DNA from: Dipteris shenzhenensis
Taxonomy: Eukaryota; Polypodiophyta; Polypodiopsida; Gleicheniales
Length of the DNA stretch: 64,000 nucleotides
Strand: one strand, 5' to 3'
Assembly: GCA_047967505.1 (NCBI GenBank)
Contig: CM106541.1
This document shows, piece after piece, positions 33,682 through 43,107 of this stretch. Position numbers and translations under genes: made by a program. A model generated the notes under the pieces. The model was not told the DNA's origin. It was given only the letters and a program-made list of their open reading frames with translations, and made no database searches. Positions within the stretch are counted from its first letter, which is position 1; each line of letters starts with the position of its first letter.

Positions 33682-33746
33682 AAAGTCGGTGGTGGACACT
33701 AAAGTCGGTGGTCGACACTGGTGAACTCGAGGCTTTGCGTATATAT
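33682..33746 (+). promoter_or_regulatory. Putative promoter of the GH71 gene
   Basis: A 19-base sequence, AAAGTCGGTGGTSGACACT, is repeated exactly in tandem (33682-33700 and 33701-33719; one base differs). A TATA box TATATAT follows at 33740-33746, 82 bases before the ATG. The spacing suits a plant promoter with a leader of about 50 bases. Inferred from sequence only. Confidence 0.55.
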
Positions 33747-33827
33747 GATACGTAGAAGCTCCTTGAGATCTTCAATCAGCCTTCTCCTTCTTGTTTTGCA
33801 TTTTGCCTCTAGAGGCTTTTCACAGCT

Positions 33828-35156
33828 ATGACCTTCGTATATCGTCGCTTGGGCCTCTGCGCACTTGGCCTCCTCCTCTCTTGTTTCGTCTCTGCCCGCC
33901 ATGTTACTTGCCAAGGTGGTACCGCCAAGCCCCTTGTCTTTTGCCACTACATGCTCTACTCTTTCCTCTACAGTGACGATGTCGCTGGCCTTTCCCGAGA
34001 GATTCAGCTCGCCCAACAACATGGCATCGATGCTTTTGCCCTGAATACCGGGGTCTGGAATGACGTTTATCAAACGCGAGCTGACTACTTCTACACTGCT
34101 GCGGCAAACCTGAATTTCAAGCTGTTCTTCTCAGCAGACATGTCGGGCAGTCTCACACTAGACAATTTGAGGACTATGCTCACACGCTATGGGAATCACA
34201 CGAGCCAGTTGCGATACAATGGCAAACAATTTTTCTCGACTTTCATTGGGCGCACGAAAACGCTTGCTCCATATTCCGACCCTCTCAGCACCTGGCGGGA
34301 TGGGGTGTTTACGCCCGCTGGAGGCAAGGCCAACATTTTCTTTGTGCCATTTTTTGAAACCAGCGGCCAACAAGCTGACATAGCTAGTGTCATAAACCAA
34401 TTCAATCCGATTCTCGATGGCTTGTTCGCATGGGACACGTCTGCGTGGCCTTACCTGAATGGGGACTACAGCAAGCCTTCAGATGCGGCCGACAGGGCGT
34501 ATTTGGCTGCCTGCAAAGCTGCGGGTAAGGTATACATGGCAAGTGTGAGCCCCTGGTTCTACAGGCCGGACTTCGGGGTGAAGGGAAACTATGCCGGAGA
34601 TGGGCTATGGAGGACGCGATGGGAGCAGCTGACTGCGCTACGACCTCCATTTGTGGAGATCTTAACTTGGAACGATTGGGCGGAGCGAACATACGTGGTG
34701 TCTGTGTCCTCAGGAAACATTCCATACGGTGCCTCGGAAAACAACGATCTGGGCTTCCCGCATCTGCCGTTTCTGGACCTGGCAAGCAGCTATTACATCC
34801 CCTGGTTCAAGACCGGGCAAAAACCGAGCATAGGCAACGAAGCGGTGTACGTCTATTACTACACCCAAAGCAAGAACGGCTCAACTGTGACGAATTCCGG
34901 CACACTGCAAGATAGGTTGTACGCAACGGTGCTGCTGCTGCATCCAGCAGACGTGACTCTGAAGTCGGGGTCGCAGAGCATGGTGTTTACGAATTTGCAA
35001 GCAGGGATAGAGAGCGTAAGCATGCCCTTCAGCGTGGGGAAACAAAGCGCTACCGTAAGTCGCAAGGGAGTGCAACTGCTTGCGGTAACAGGTGCTGCGT
35101 CCATCTCCAGCCCCGGCGCTAATCGTGACTTCAACGTCTACACCACTCACAGTTGA
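33828..35156 (+). CDS. Secreted GH71-type endo-1,3-alpha-glucanase, intronless
   Basis: Predicted to cut alpha-1,3-glucan, a fungal wall polymer, outside the cell. It has 442 residues in one frame. Residues 1-28 form a signal peptide (LGLCALGLLLSCF core). Family landmarks run through it: KPLVFCHYML (34-43), IQLAQQHGIDAFALNTGVW (59-77), FKLFFSADMS (97-106), QLRYNGKQFFSTF (127-139), WDTSAWPY (202-209), SVSPWFYRPDFG (239-250) and EILTWNDWAERTYV (277-290), the hallmark WND(Y/W)xE block, then YYIPWFKTG (322-330). A C-terminal beta-type domain (about 340-442) follows. NHT and NGS are possible glycosylation sites. GC content is clearly above that of its surroundings. GH71 is best known from fungi, so acquisition is likely, but an old plant lineage of this family cannot be ruled out here. 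Confidence 0.88.
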   Translation: MTFVYRRLGLCALGLLLSCFVSARHVTCQGGTAKPLVFCHYMLYSFLYSDDVAGLSREIQLAQQHGIDAFALNTGVWNDVYQTRADYFYTAAANLNFKLFFSADMSGSLTLDNLRTMLTRYGNHTSQLRYNGKQFFSTFIGRTKTLAPYSDPLSTWRDGVFTPAGGKANIFFVPFFETSGQQADIASVINQFNPILDGLFAWDTSAWPYLNGDYSKPSDAADRAYLAACKAAGKVYMASVSPWFYRPDFGVKGNYAGDGLWRTRWEQLTALRPPFVEILTWNDWAERTYVVSVSSGNIPYGASENNDLGFPHLPFLDLASSYYIPWFKTGQKPSIGNEAVYVYYYTQSKNGSTVTNSGTLQDRLYATVLLLHPADVTLKSGSQSMVFTNLQAGIESVSMPFSVGKQSATVSRKGVQLLAVTGAASISSPGANRDFNVYTTHS

Positions 35157-36049
35157 GAGAGAATACGTATTCCCTCTGCAAACATATGTATTCTTGTGTC
35201 GTAGTGCTAGCACTTGCTCTATGGAAAAAGGATATATGAAGAGTACTACATGAGAAGGCAATAACATAATCACAACAAACGATATTGTTGTCACCACATT
35301 ATGGCTTTTTTCAAATGGTTTTTGGAGTAACACAATGCCTTGAGAAACTATCACAATTAAGTCCGCTTTCTAGTTCATCATTGGTTTATATTCGTTCATT
35401 GATCACTTCCTATACTTTAGAGCCCCAATTTTTGTCATGGAGCATGTAAAAACTACCATTTTATCAAATTTTTAAAAGGAAAAAGAATGCACATGAGAGA
35501 TAACACAAGGTTCATTAGAACAAAATCCTCCCTACAAATGTCAAGGATGGTGTTTTATTAGTGACTTGGTGATGTCAAAAGATTTATGCCTTTTAGGAAA
35601 TGAAGCCCAACAAATACATGAATGAAGCGATTAACAAAGCTATTTCCATCCTTTGATTTTCCATCCAACTTGGTTATCTCTATTGATTTTGAATGTTCTC
35701 CGGTGTCAAGCAAAAGAGAGGAATGTTGTAAGGAATTTAGATTGAAATAAATATTTAAGGACAAGGAAAGATGAACAAGTAGATAGAATTATGTTTATAA
35801 TATTATCTAATATGATTATGGGTCTAAGCATGGTTAGGTGACATGCTTTTTGTGCTTTATAAAAGCACATAGCACATTACTTATAGCACAAATTGTTTAA
35901 TATAAATGTTCTTTAATGAATTTACAATATTATAAGAGTCAAAAAGCACATTTTATCATTGCAATAAATTTTTAGGGTTGTAATAGGTGTCCTATACCAC
36001 TAAAAGTAGTAAATGTCCCAGACAGTGCTTTTTGTGTCACCTTCCCATG
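35157..36049. other. 3' flank of the GH71 gene, no gene seen
   Basis: AT-rich. Candidate polyadenylation motifs such as AATAAC near 35262 occur. A short repeat AGCACATAGCACATTACTTATAGCAC lies near 35864. An open frame at 35558-35764 (-) has no recognisable content. Confidence 0.5.
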
Positions 36050-36069
36050 CTAAGACCCTTATATTTGCT

Positions 36070-36480
36070 TACTTCGTGGTGCAACTTGGATCACGTACCA
36101 CCATCTTGGATCAGAATGACCCAGATGAAAAACTACCTATATTGAAGATGGGTGCCAAATGCCATCAATTATATATATGAAATTATGCTTAAGTACATGT
36201 ATCAATGGATCTTTAAAAACTAAAGCTTCGATTAATTAAATCATTAGTATGCACCTGCTCACAATGCTCGGGAAGAACAAAAGTATCACTTTCATTGGTC
36301 TAAAGTTTGGTGGAGTCTATTGCAAAGAAACTGCTACTGTCTTTCCTCACTGTCACATGGGGACTATTGTAAATAGTTCTAAACCATTTTATATCAAGAA
36401 TGAAAATACTAAATCATCTGAAATCAATTTCATAGATTTCGTGTATGGTCCCACAATAATCCAATTGTGAGGAGAGAAGA
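36070..36480 (-). pseudogene. DUF4216 domain of CACTA copy 2
   Basis: Minus strand. The frame reads EIDFRRFSIFILDIKWF, then PEHCEQ, an intron (GTGCAT...ATAG, about 36252 to 36137) and VVFHLGHSDPRWWYVIQVA. Exon phases agree here, unlike the copy at 1660-2060, so this copy preserves the correct splice junction. Confidence 0.75.
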
Positions 36481-36634
36481 TTGGTATCCGAAGCACTTGC
36501 TCGGCCATATTGTGTGAAGTTAGCCATGACTCCATAATCATACATGACTCTCTTTGAATTGATGCATTCCATGTGAAAATGTCATCCATATGACCATAAT
36601 GCACTATACTTTTTTTACTACAAAAGAGCATCAT
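36389..36634 (-). pseudogene. Segment between DUF4218 and DUF4216, conserved with copy 3
   Basis: The open frame contains VHYGHMDDIFTWNASIQRES and LTSHNMAEQVL, almost identical to 43828-44073 on the plus strand. Similarity between copies shows it belongs to the element; its frame overlaps the start of DUF4216, so a splice or shift is needed. Function unknown. Confidence 0.5.
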
Positions 36635-37050
36635 TAAAACAATGAGGATGCATCTATTTTATAGCGTATATTGCCACAAATAATTACTTAATTACGTTAA
36701 GAGGTAAGAAACTTACATGCATCATACATCCAAATGATAACTCTCGCTCGCGCTCATTTATTGTCTCTACATCACGTTCGGCTTTATGTAGAGCCAGTTG
36801 TAGCCAATCAAGTGACATGTGAGTGGGAGAAGTGTGAGATCTCGTGGATATGGTTGCGATTGCCTGTAAATTACTCTGAATCTCTTCCTTGCAACTATTG
36901 TTTCTGCTTTGGCTGCTTCCACTTCTGCATCTCCTTGCTATTGAGGATATAAAACTTATTGAATTTCTCCATTTGCTCTTTGCTCATCTTTCTTTCAATC
37001 CCTTTTTCTTGGGGAACCTCTCCAACGATGCGATCATCATCCTTGTTATG

Positions 37051-37446
37051 CTAAGCCTGCGACATATCGTGATCCATGGATGTAAGAAACTCCGTGATAT
37101 ATACTAATGACTCTTGCACAAGCCATCCCTCTGCCATGCTTGCTTTTGGTCTTGCTCTTTGCCTTACAAATCCCTTCAAATTTTTCATAAATCGCTCGAG
37201 AAAAAACATCCACCGACTATGAACGGTACTTGCAATGGCCACCTCATCAACTATGTGCATAAGCAAGTGCACCTGATTTGCCATAATGCTCAAGGCAAAG
37301 TGCTTCTCAAGCAAGCAAATGGTTTTGATGGAGTCCTCCCTAGCCTTCTCGATGCTCGATATGGAGATCTCTTTTTGAGATATCCACCTATTTCACATGC
37401 CCATGTAAGATATATTCATAATCAATCTACAGATTATTTGGCTTAA
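37051..37446 (-). pseudogene. DUF4218 domain of CACTA copy 2
   Basis: On the minus strand: MLEKHFALSIMANQVHLLMH, then IVDEVAIASTVHSRWMFFLE and RFMKNLKGFVRQRARPKASM, then AEGWLVQESLVY. This matches the DUF4218 pattern (HLVDE, RWMYxxER, MKxxKxxVRNxARPEGxMAEG) that follows the transposase in plant CACTA elements. The exact domain limits are unclear, and no long upstream frame joins it to TNP2 without a splice. Confidence 0.85.
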
Positions 37447-37659
37447 ATTGAAGAAAATGCCATCAATGTGATTTGATAGTAAGCATACCTCACAATACCA
37501 CTGATCTTGAATATAGCATTCCTAACATCTTCTTGTAAGCACCCTTTCACTGTAATTGGGAGGATGAACTATCAAAGCAACAAAGAAATCATGTCAATAA
37601 TATAACATAATCATAATTACACTAACGCATTATGATTATTGGTACACTAATCCTACACC

Positions 37660-38198
37660 TTAGAATACTTGTAAGACCTTGTGCCAATCATGGGACTTGA
37701 GCCCACTAAGCTTATTGTCCTTTGAAAATGCACCTTTCAAGCCATGCATGTACCCTATGGGTGTTCGAAAAGAGGCAATGTCCGCCTTGACTGCTGCCTC
37801 CTCTCTCTTGGAGAGGATCCATGTTGCATTCGGGAGGACAACCTTTTCCGAAGCATGCACTTGGGGCCACCAGCGAGACATCCTATTGATAGCATGCATG
37901 GGATCCAAGAGATGATTGATTTGCAACTGACCCCAATAAGGAAGCTCATGAAAGATGGATAGCCTCTTCATACCATGAGGAGGTTCCTCTCCATTCACCC
38001 TCCAAGCCTGAATCCAGTCACTTGCCTTCAAATATGGTGGTGGTGGATCAAGCTGACCTGCATGCATGAGATGGTGCAGTGGAAGGTATTGACCATGACC
38101 TTCATAAAAATTTTTCCTCATATGTTTGGAGTATTGTGCAAGAGGTTTTAAACCCGGTCCACAAACAGGACAAGCATGGTACCCACTTGTAACAAGTC
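37660..38198 (-). pseudogene. TNP2 transposase C-terminal half, CACTA copy 2
   Basis: This long open frame contains GYHACPVCGPGLKPLAQYSK, KRLSIFHELPYWGQLQINHL, LDPMHAINRMSRWWPQVHAS and ends KLSGLKSHDWHKVLQVF, the highly typical SGLKSHDxHxLLQ motif of CACTA transposases. It is uninterrupted for about 180 codons. The upstream intron (38199-38297, donor GTATGTGG) is shared with copy 1. It lacks the N-terminal half, so it cannot be active alone. Confidence 0.9.
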
Positions 38199-38339
38199 CT
38201 ACATGCATGCATGAATGTGTTAGTATAAGATATGAGCGTGAAAGAGAGTCATAAAAGAATAATCCTATATTATACATGTAAAGACACAACCACATACCTG
38301 CACACTCTCACAACAAGGCAAAGCACCCACAGATGTGCA

Positions 38340-38530
38340 CATAGATGCATTTTCGTAACTAAAAAAAAGACTTACAGGCATGTCTATTGGCCCATCTATA
38401 GACCCACATCTATAGGCACATCTATATAACATATAGATGTGCCTATAGACACACTTTTAGATGCTCTAGTAGAAATTTAAAAAAATAGAAAGATGCGTAC
38501 ATAGACGCACTTATAAACACTCTACAGAAT
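38340..38530. repeat. CACTA-type subterminal repeats with an 18-bp perfect inverted repeat
   Basis: Variants of CCCATCTATAGACCCACATC and GTGCCTATAGACACAC recur in both orientations. At 38410-38427 and 38431-38448, CTATAGGCACATCTATAT and its exact complement are separated by AAC. Similar units lie at 42390-42520 and 42895-43060. Confidence 0.7.
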
Positions 38531-39049
38531 CTTTTTTTTTAATAAAAGCAAAATTTTATGTGGTTGAACATAATATTGCATATGTTGTGTATGCTATGTA
38601 GTTACAAGAATCTGATTTCCTGCTAAGTCTTGTGTACCCCAACACACGTCAGATACCAATTTGTGCACATGAGAATACATCTAGGGCTTGGGGGGGGCGA
38701 GGAGTTGTGCAATTCAATTCTTACAGCCAATTGCATTTTAATTAGAATAATTGCAAGCACGTCTATAGCCGATGATTACAATTTCGAATAAACATTACAA
38801 CTCCAAAATGTTTAGCTCAAAAGGCATTTATTGATAGAAAATTGCCTAAGGAAATTGAAAGCCAAAAAAATAAAAGGAGTGTATATCAATTCATAGCTCA
38901 AAAAGTGCTTGGATGTACATATAGCATGAAGCCAAGCCACATCCTTTGGCTTCAAGTACTAAAATAAGAGGAGTGTATATACAAGAGAGGCACGAAGCCA
39001 AGCCAGTGGCTTCAAGTAAAAGAAAGACTAGCTAGCACTACTTCTACAA
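38531..39049. other. No gene seen
   Basis: AT-rich. A sequence like GCACGAAGCCAAGCCA...GGCTTCAAGTA occurs at 38925 and 38990 as a short direct repeat. Confidence 0.5.
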
Positions 39050-39998
39050 CTAATCTAAGTTCTCCATGTCCTCGCTCCCTTCTTCGATCCCTTCTTCCTC
39101 ATCTTCTTCCTCCTGATCAGCGGTAGGGCCCTGCAAACAAAGGACAACATGTATCAATGTATGAAAAATCAAATCTTTATTTACAATATTGACATTATTT
39201 GATTACTTTTAAATACTTGGGGGGCGCTCCAGTAGCCCAAATATACTGCTCCTCAGTAATCAACCCATCATCATAGCAGTGCCTCCATGCATCTCCTCTG
39301 CGATGGTGGCGGTGGTAGGCTATCACGACAAGAGAAGCGTACCTGCCCATGATATCAAGCTGCAAGATAACACAATTTGCAGAGGGGACAGTACAAAGAA
39401 ACAACCTCCTAATAATCCAGGTAAATAATATAATTTGAGATCGATACTTACAAATTGGGCCTCCCATGATTCAACACCCCTTGCTCCAAAATGCACGTTT
39501 CCATATTGCTCCATTTGGATCCTTCGTGCCTCCATGTGCTGCAGATTGGGGTCTACCTTCATTGTCTTCATTGCTTTCTTCCACTCACACTTGTGAGCGG
39601 TGTGGGGCTGGCCCCTTGGTAGTTGACCTCCCTCTCTCTTGGCAATCTCGGCTAGTGCTTTCCTCTTAAGCGAAGATCTTTTATTGCCAAGTATCCTAAC
39701 AATCTTTGACTTGGCCCATTTATCTATGAACTGAACATTGGGGGGATTGGCATACTTGGAGCGAACAGCAGCAAGGGTCTCATCAACCAACTTTTTTGGA
39801 TGGTCTTTGTGAATAAAGCAATCTATGTAGTTGTTAGCAATTACAAAGCGCATGAAGGCCATGATGTCCTTCCCCTATGCATCCATCAAGATGCCTCCTA
39901 TCTGAGTGATGTCATAGAAGATCGTACCATTACCCTCTCGCATGTCTGCATCATCTGAATCATCCCTGCCCCCACCATTACCCCCCCAAAGCACTGTG
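39050..39998 (-). pseudogene. TnpA-like (Transposase_24-like) gene, three exons
   Basis: Minus strand, three exons with matching phases: about 39998-39452, 39359-39207 and 39130-39050. Introns use GTAAGT...TTGCAG (39360-39451) and GTAATC...TTGCAG (39131-39206). The first exon has VRSKYANPPNVQFIDKWAKS, ILGNKRSSLKRKALAEIAKR, EWKKAMKTMKVDP and FGARGVESWEAQF, which recall the second CACTA protein that binds subterminal repeats. The last exon codes an acidic tail EEEDEEEGIEEGSEDMENLD. One in-frame TAG lies near 39880, before MAFMRF, so the gene is either broken or starts at 39862. The family link is tentative. Confidence 0.55.
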
Positions 39999-40614
39999 CC
40001 ATGCATCCCCCACCGCTCTTGCTGCTACTATGCCTATTGCCCTATGGTGTCGAGCTAGTATGTTGGCCACTCGTAGCTGGAGAAGCGAATCTTGATTGTA
40101 TGATGAGAGTACGTTGGCCACTCGTAGTTAGAGAAGTGCATCTCAACAAGGTGAGAGTATGTCGGCGGCTCTATGAGGCAAAAAGACCTCCTGACCACAG
40201 GAGGAGAAGGGGCTCAGCTTTGTAGCTAGCTAGGCTATCTCGACTCCATTGGGGTAATCTCCAGCTGGTGTGGGATTGGGTTGGTTTGGAGTCTGTATTG
40301 CTCACTCCTGGGGGGTGTTTGTAGTACGCATCATGTACGTGTATAACTTCTTAGGAGTGGGAGGGTGTCCGAAAATGTTATATATAACTCTCAAAAGATG
40401 GCATCCCGAAGATCAAGTGAGGCTGAAGAGCTTACTGGCCACATGATGAACTGAAGAAAAGAAAGAAGAAGATTACCATCGAGCATGCCCTCGTTACGAG
40501 AGATGCAAAAGAAAAAATAGAGTGACAGCCTGACATTGAGCAAGCATATACAGACTCCTACATTCTTTGAATTAGAGTGACAGATCTGCTTGCTCAATGT
40601 CAGGCTATTGAAGT
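39999..40614. other. No gene seen; short duplications and an inverted repeat
   Basis: A unit GTTGGCCACTCGTAGYTRGAGAAG occurs at about 40061 and 40111. Perfect 18-base arms AGCCTGACATTGAGCAAG (40527-40544) and its complement (40589-40606) flank a 44-base loop. Confidence 0.6.
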
Positions 40615-42180
40615 TTCACATGGGGAAAAAGAGAGAAGGAAAGAGATGAAAAGAGAGGAAAAGAGAGGAGAAAAAAGAAACGAGATAAGAGAGAAAAAGA
40701 GAGGAGAAAAGACAAGGAAAGAGAGGAGAAAGGAGAGAAAAAGAGAGGGGAAAAAGAGAGAAAAAGAAAGGAGATAAGAGAGAAAAATAGAGAAAGTGAA
40801 AAGAGAAAAAGGGGGGATAAAAGAGAGAAAAAGAGAGAACAAAAGAGAGGAGAAAAGAGAGGAAAAAAGAGGAGAAAAGAGAGAAAAAGAGAGGAGATAA
40901 GAGAGAAAAAGAGAGATGAAAAGAGACGAAAAGAGATAATAAAAGAGAGAAGGAAAAAGAGAGAAAAGGTGAGGATAAAAGAGAGAAAAAGAGAGAAGGC
41001 AAGAGAGGAGAAAAGAGAGGAGAAAAATAGAGAAAAAGAGAGAAGGAAAGAGATGAGAAAAGAGACGAAAAGAAAGGAGATAAGAGAGAAAAAGAGAGGA
41101 GAAAAGAGAAGGAAAGAGAGGCCCGAAAGGAGAGGAAAAGAGAGAGAAAAAGAGAGGAGAAAAAGGAGAAAATAGAGGAGAAAAAATAGAGAAAAAGAGA
41201 GGGGATAAGAGAGAAAATGAAAAGAGAAAAAGTGGGGATAAAAGAGAGAAGGAAAGAGAGGAGAAAAGAGAGGAGATAAGAGAGAAAAAGAGAGATGAAA
41301 AGAGACGAAAACGGAGGATAAAAGAGAGAAGGAAAAAGAGAAAAGGTGAGGATAAAAGAGAGAAAAAGAGAGAAGGAAAGAGAGGAGAAAAGAGCTCAGG
41401 AGAAAAAGAGAGAAGGAAAGAGATGAGAAAAGAGACGAAAAGAGAGGAAAAGAAAGGAGATAGAGAGAAAAAGAGAGGAGAAAAGAGAAGGAAAGAGAGG
41501 AGAAAGGAGAGGAAAAGAGTAGAAAAAGAAAGAAAAAGAGAGGAGAAAAAGAAGAAAAGAGAGGAGAAAAAATAGAGAAAAAGAGGAGATAAGAGAAAAA
41601 AACAGAGGAGATATAAGAGAAACAGAGAGAAAGTGAAAAGAGAAAAAGTGGGGATACAAGAGAGGAAAAGAGAGAAGGAAAGAGAGGAGAAAAGAGAGGA
41701 GAAAAAGAGAGAAAAAGAGAGAAGGAAAGAGATGAGAAAAAGAGAGGAGAAAAAAGAAAGGAGATAAGAAAGGAAAAGAGAGGAAAAAAAAGAAAGGAGA
41801 TAAGAGAGAAAAAGAGAGGAGAACAAAGAAGGAAAGAGAGGAGAAAGGAGAGGAAAAGAGAGGAGAAAAAGAAAGAAAAAGAGAGGAGAAAAAGGAGAAA
41901 AGAGAGGAGAAAAAATAGAGAAAAAGGGAGAAGATAAGAGAGAAAACGAGAAGAGATAAGAGAGAAAAAGAGAGAAAGTGAAAAGAGAAAAAGTGGGGAT
42001 AAAAGAGAGAAAAAGAGAGAAGGAAAGAGAGGAGAAAAGAGAGGAGAAAAAGAGAGAAAAAGAGAAAAGGAAAGAGATGAGAAAAGAGACTAAAAGGGAG
42101 AAGAAAAAAGAAAGGAGATAAGAGAGAAAAAGAGAGGAGAAAAGAGAAAGAAAGAGAGGAGAAAGGAGAGAAAAAGAGAA
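40615..42180 (+). repeat. Polypurine tract, degenerate (GAGAAAAGA)n, 1.57 kb
   Basis: Almost every base on the plus strand is A or G, built from GAGAGAAAAAGAGAG-like units with longer-range periodicity. Long open frames on the minus strand (for example 40600-41826) are Ser/Phe/Leu-only translations of this repeat and not genes. Confidence 0.95.
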
Positions 42181-42375
42181 TGCAATCCTTTATTTCCTCA
42201 TGAATGAAATCCCTTTCTTCATTCATGCAATCCCTTTTTATCATTCATTCAATCCCTTTCTTCATTCATGCAATCCCTTTCCATTATTCATGCAATCCCT
42301 TTCTTAGAAGGGGAAGGGGAAGGGGAAGGAAAAGAGAAGGAAAAGGAAGGGGAAGGGGAAAAGAAAGAGCACATA
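42180..42375 (+). repeat. Minisatellite TTCATTCATGCAATCCCTTT and adjoining (GAAGGG)n
   Basis: About five units of 20-23 bases between 42180 and 42305, then GGGAAGGGGAAGGAAAA-like purine repeats to 42370. Confidence 0.85.
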
Positions 42376-42384
42376 AGAAAGACT

Positions 42385-43065
42385 GCCGTAGCACATCTAT
42401 AGGTGCGTCTACTAGTGCGTTTATAGGTGTGGTTGTCTATTTTTTTAAAAGTCAGATGCGTTGTTAGGCGCGCTATTAGACATGTCTATAGATGCGCTCC
42501 GACAGATGCCTTTTTCAAAGAAATTGAAAAGGACATGCGCCCGATCCCAAAAAGAACAACACTAATATCAAAAACGTTCCTTCCCTACATACGACATAGG
42601 ACAAATCTAGAGAGAGCAAATTTCAAAAAAGATCAACCGCTAAGAGACTTACCTTGGATAGAGTTATGGAAGCTTCTTGTCCTTCTTCAAAGCTGCTTCT
42701 CTTCCTTGTTTACCCTCTTCTCTTGTGTGCTTGGGGATGATTGTGTAAGCTTGGAGATGAGTGTGGGTGCTTGGAGATAAGTGTGGATACTCAGAGCTAT
42801 GTCTATTAATAAGAAAGCAAGCCGCGCAACACTAAAAGTATGTGAATGAAAGCAAGCGTGCTAAAAGAAGGTTTGAAAATCAGCTCGTAGTCTGTGTGTC
42901 TAAAAGCACATCTATCAGTGTGTCTAGCAGCACGTCTAAAATCATGTCTAAATGCGCATCTATCAGTGCATCTACACTACATTTTAGATGCACCTATAGA
43001 TGCATTCCACAGTATAGACACGGTGTTAGATGCACTTGTAGACACTCCACAAAGTTTTGACATTT
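42385..43065. repeat. Subterminal repeat region of CACTA copy 3
   Basis: Two clusters (42390-42520 and 42895-43060) with many AGATGCACCTATAGATGC / GCACATCTATAGGTGCGTC variants in both orientations. Between them is non-coding DNA. They lie just upstream of the first exon at 43108. Confidence 0.65.
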
Positions 43066-43107
43066 ACAACTCATGCAAGAACACATTTTTTGGGTTGTTT
43101 ATCTGTA

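Larger units (their letters stand above)
36050..38330 (-). mobile_element. CACTA transposon copy 2 (transposase, DUF4218, DUF4216)
   Basis: Reading on the minus strand, 38198-37660 is TNP2 transposase, 37446-37051 DUF4218 and 36480-36070 DUF4216, the standard CACTA order. It matches 988-2055 of the first copy but keeps the DUF4218 block. The transposase N-terminal half is missing: homology stops just before the intron at 38297 and subterminal-type repeats follow. Its 3' terminus was not found. Confidence 0.8.

Noticed and set aside
34158-35354. Several open frames antisense to the GH71 gene
   Set aside because: They arise from the GC-rich coding sequence on the other strand and have no family features.
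40600-41826. 408-residue open frame on the minus strand
   Set aside because: Only Ser, Phe, Leu and a few others, produced by translation of the polypurine tract; other frames of the same tract are equally open.
41396-42244. 282-residue open frame on the minus strand
   Set aside because: Same low-complexity translation, running into the adjacent minisatellite.
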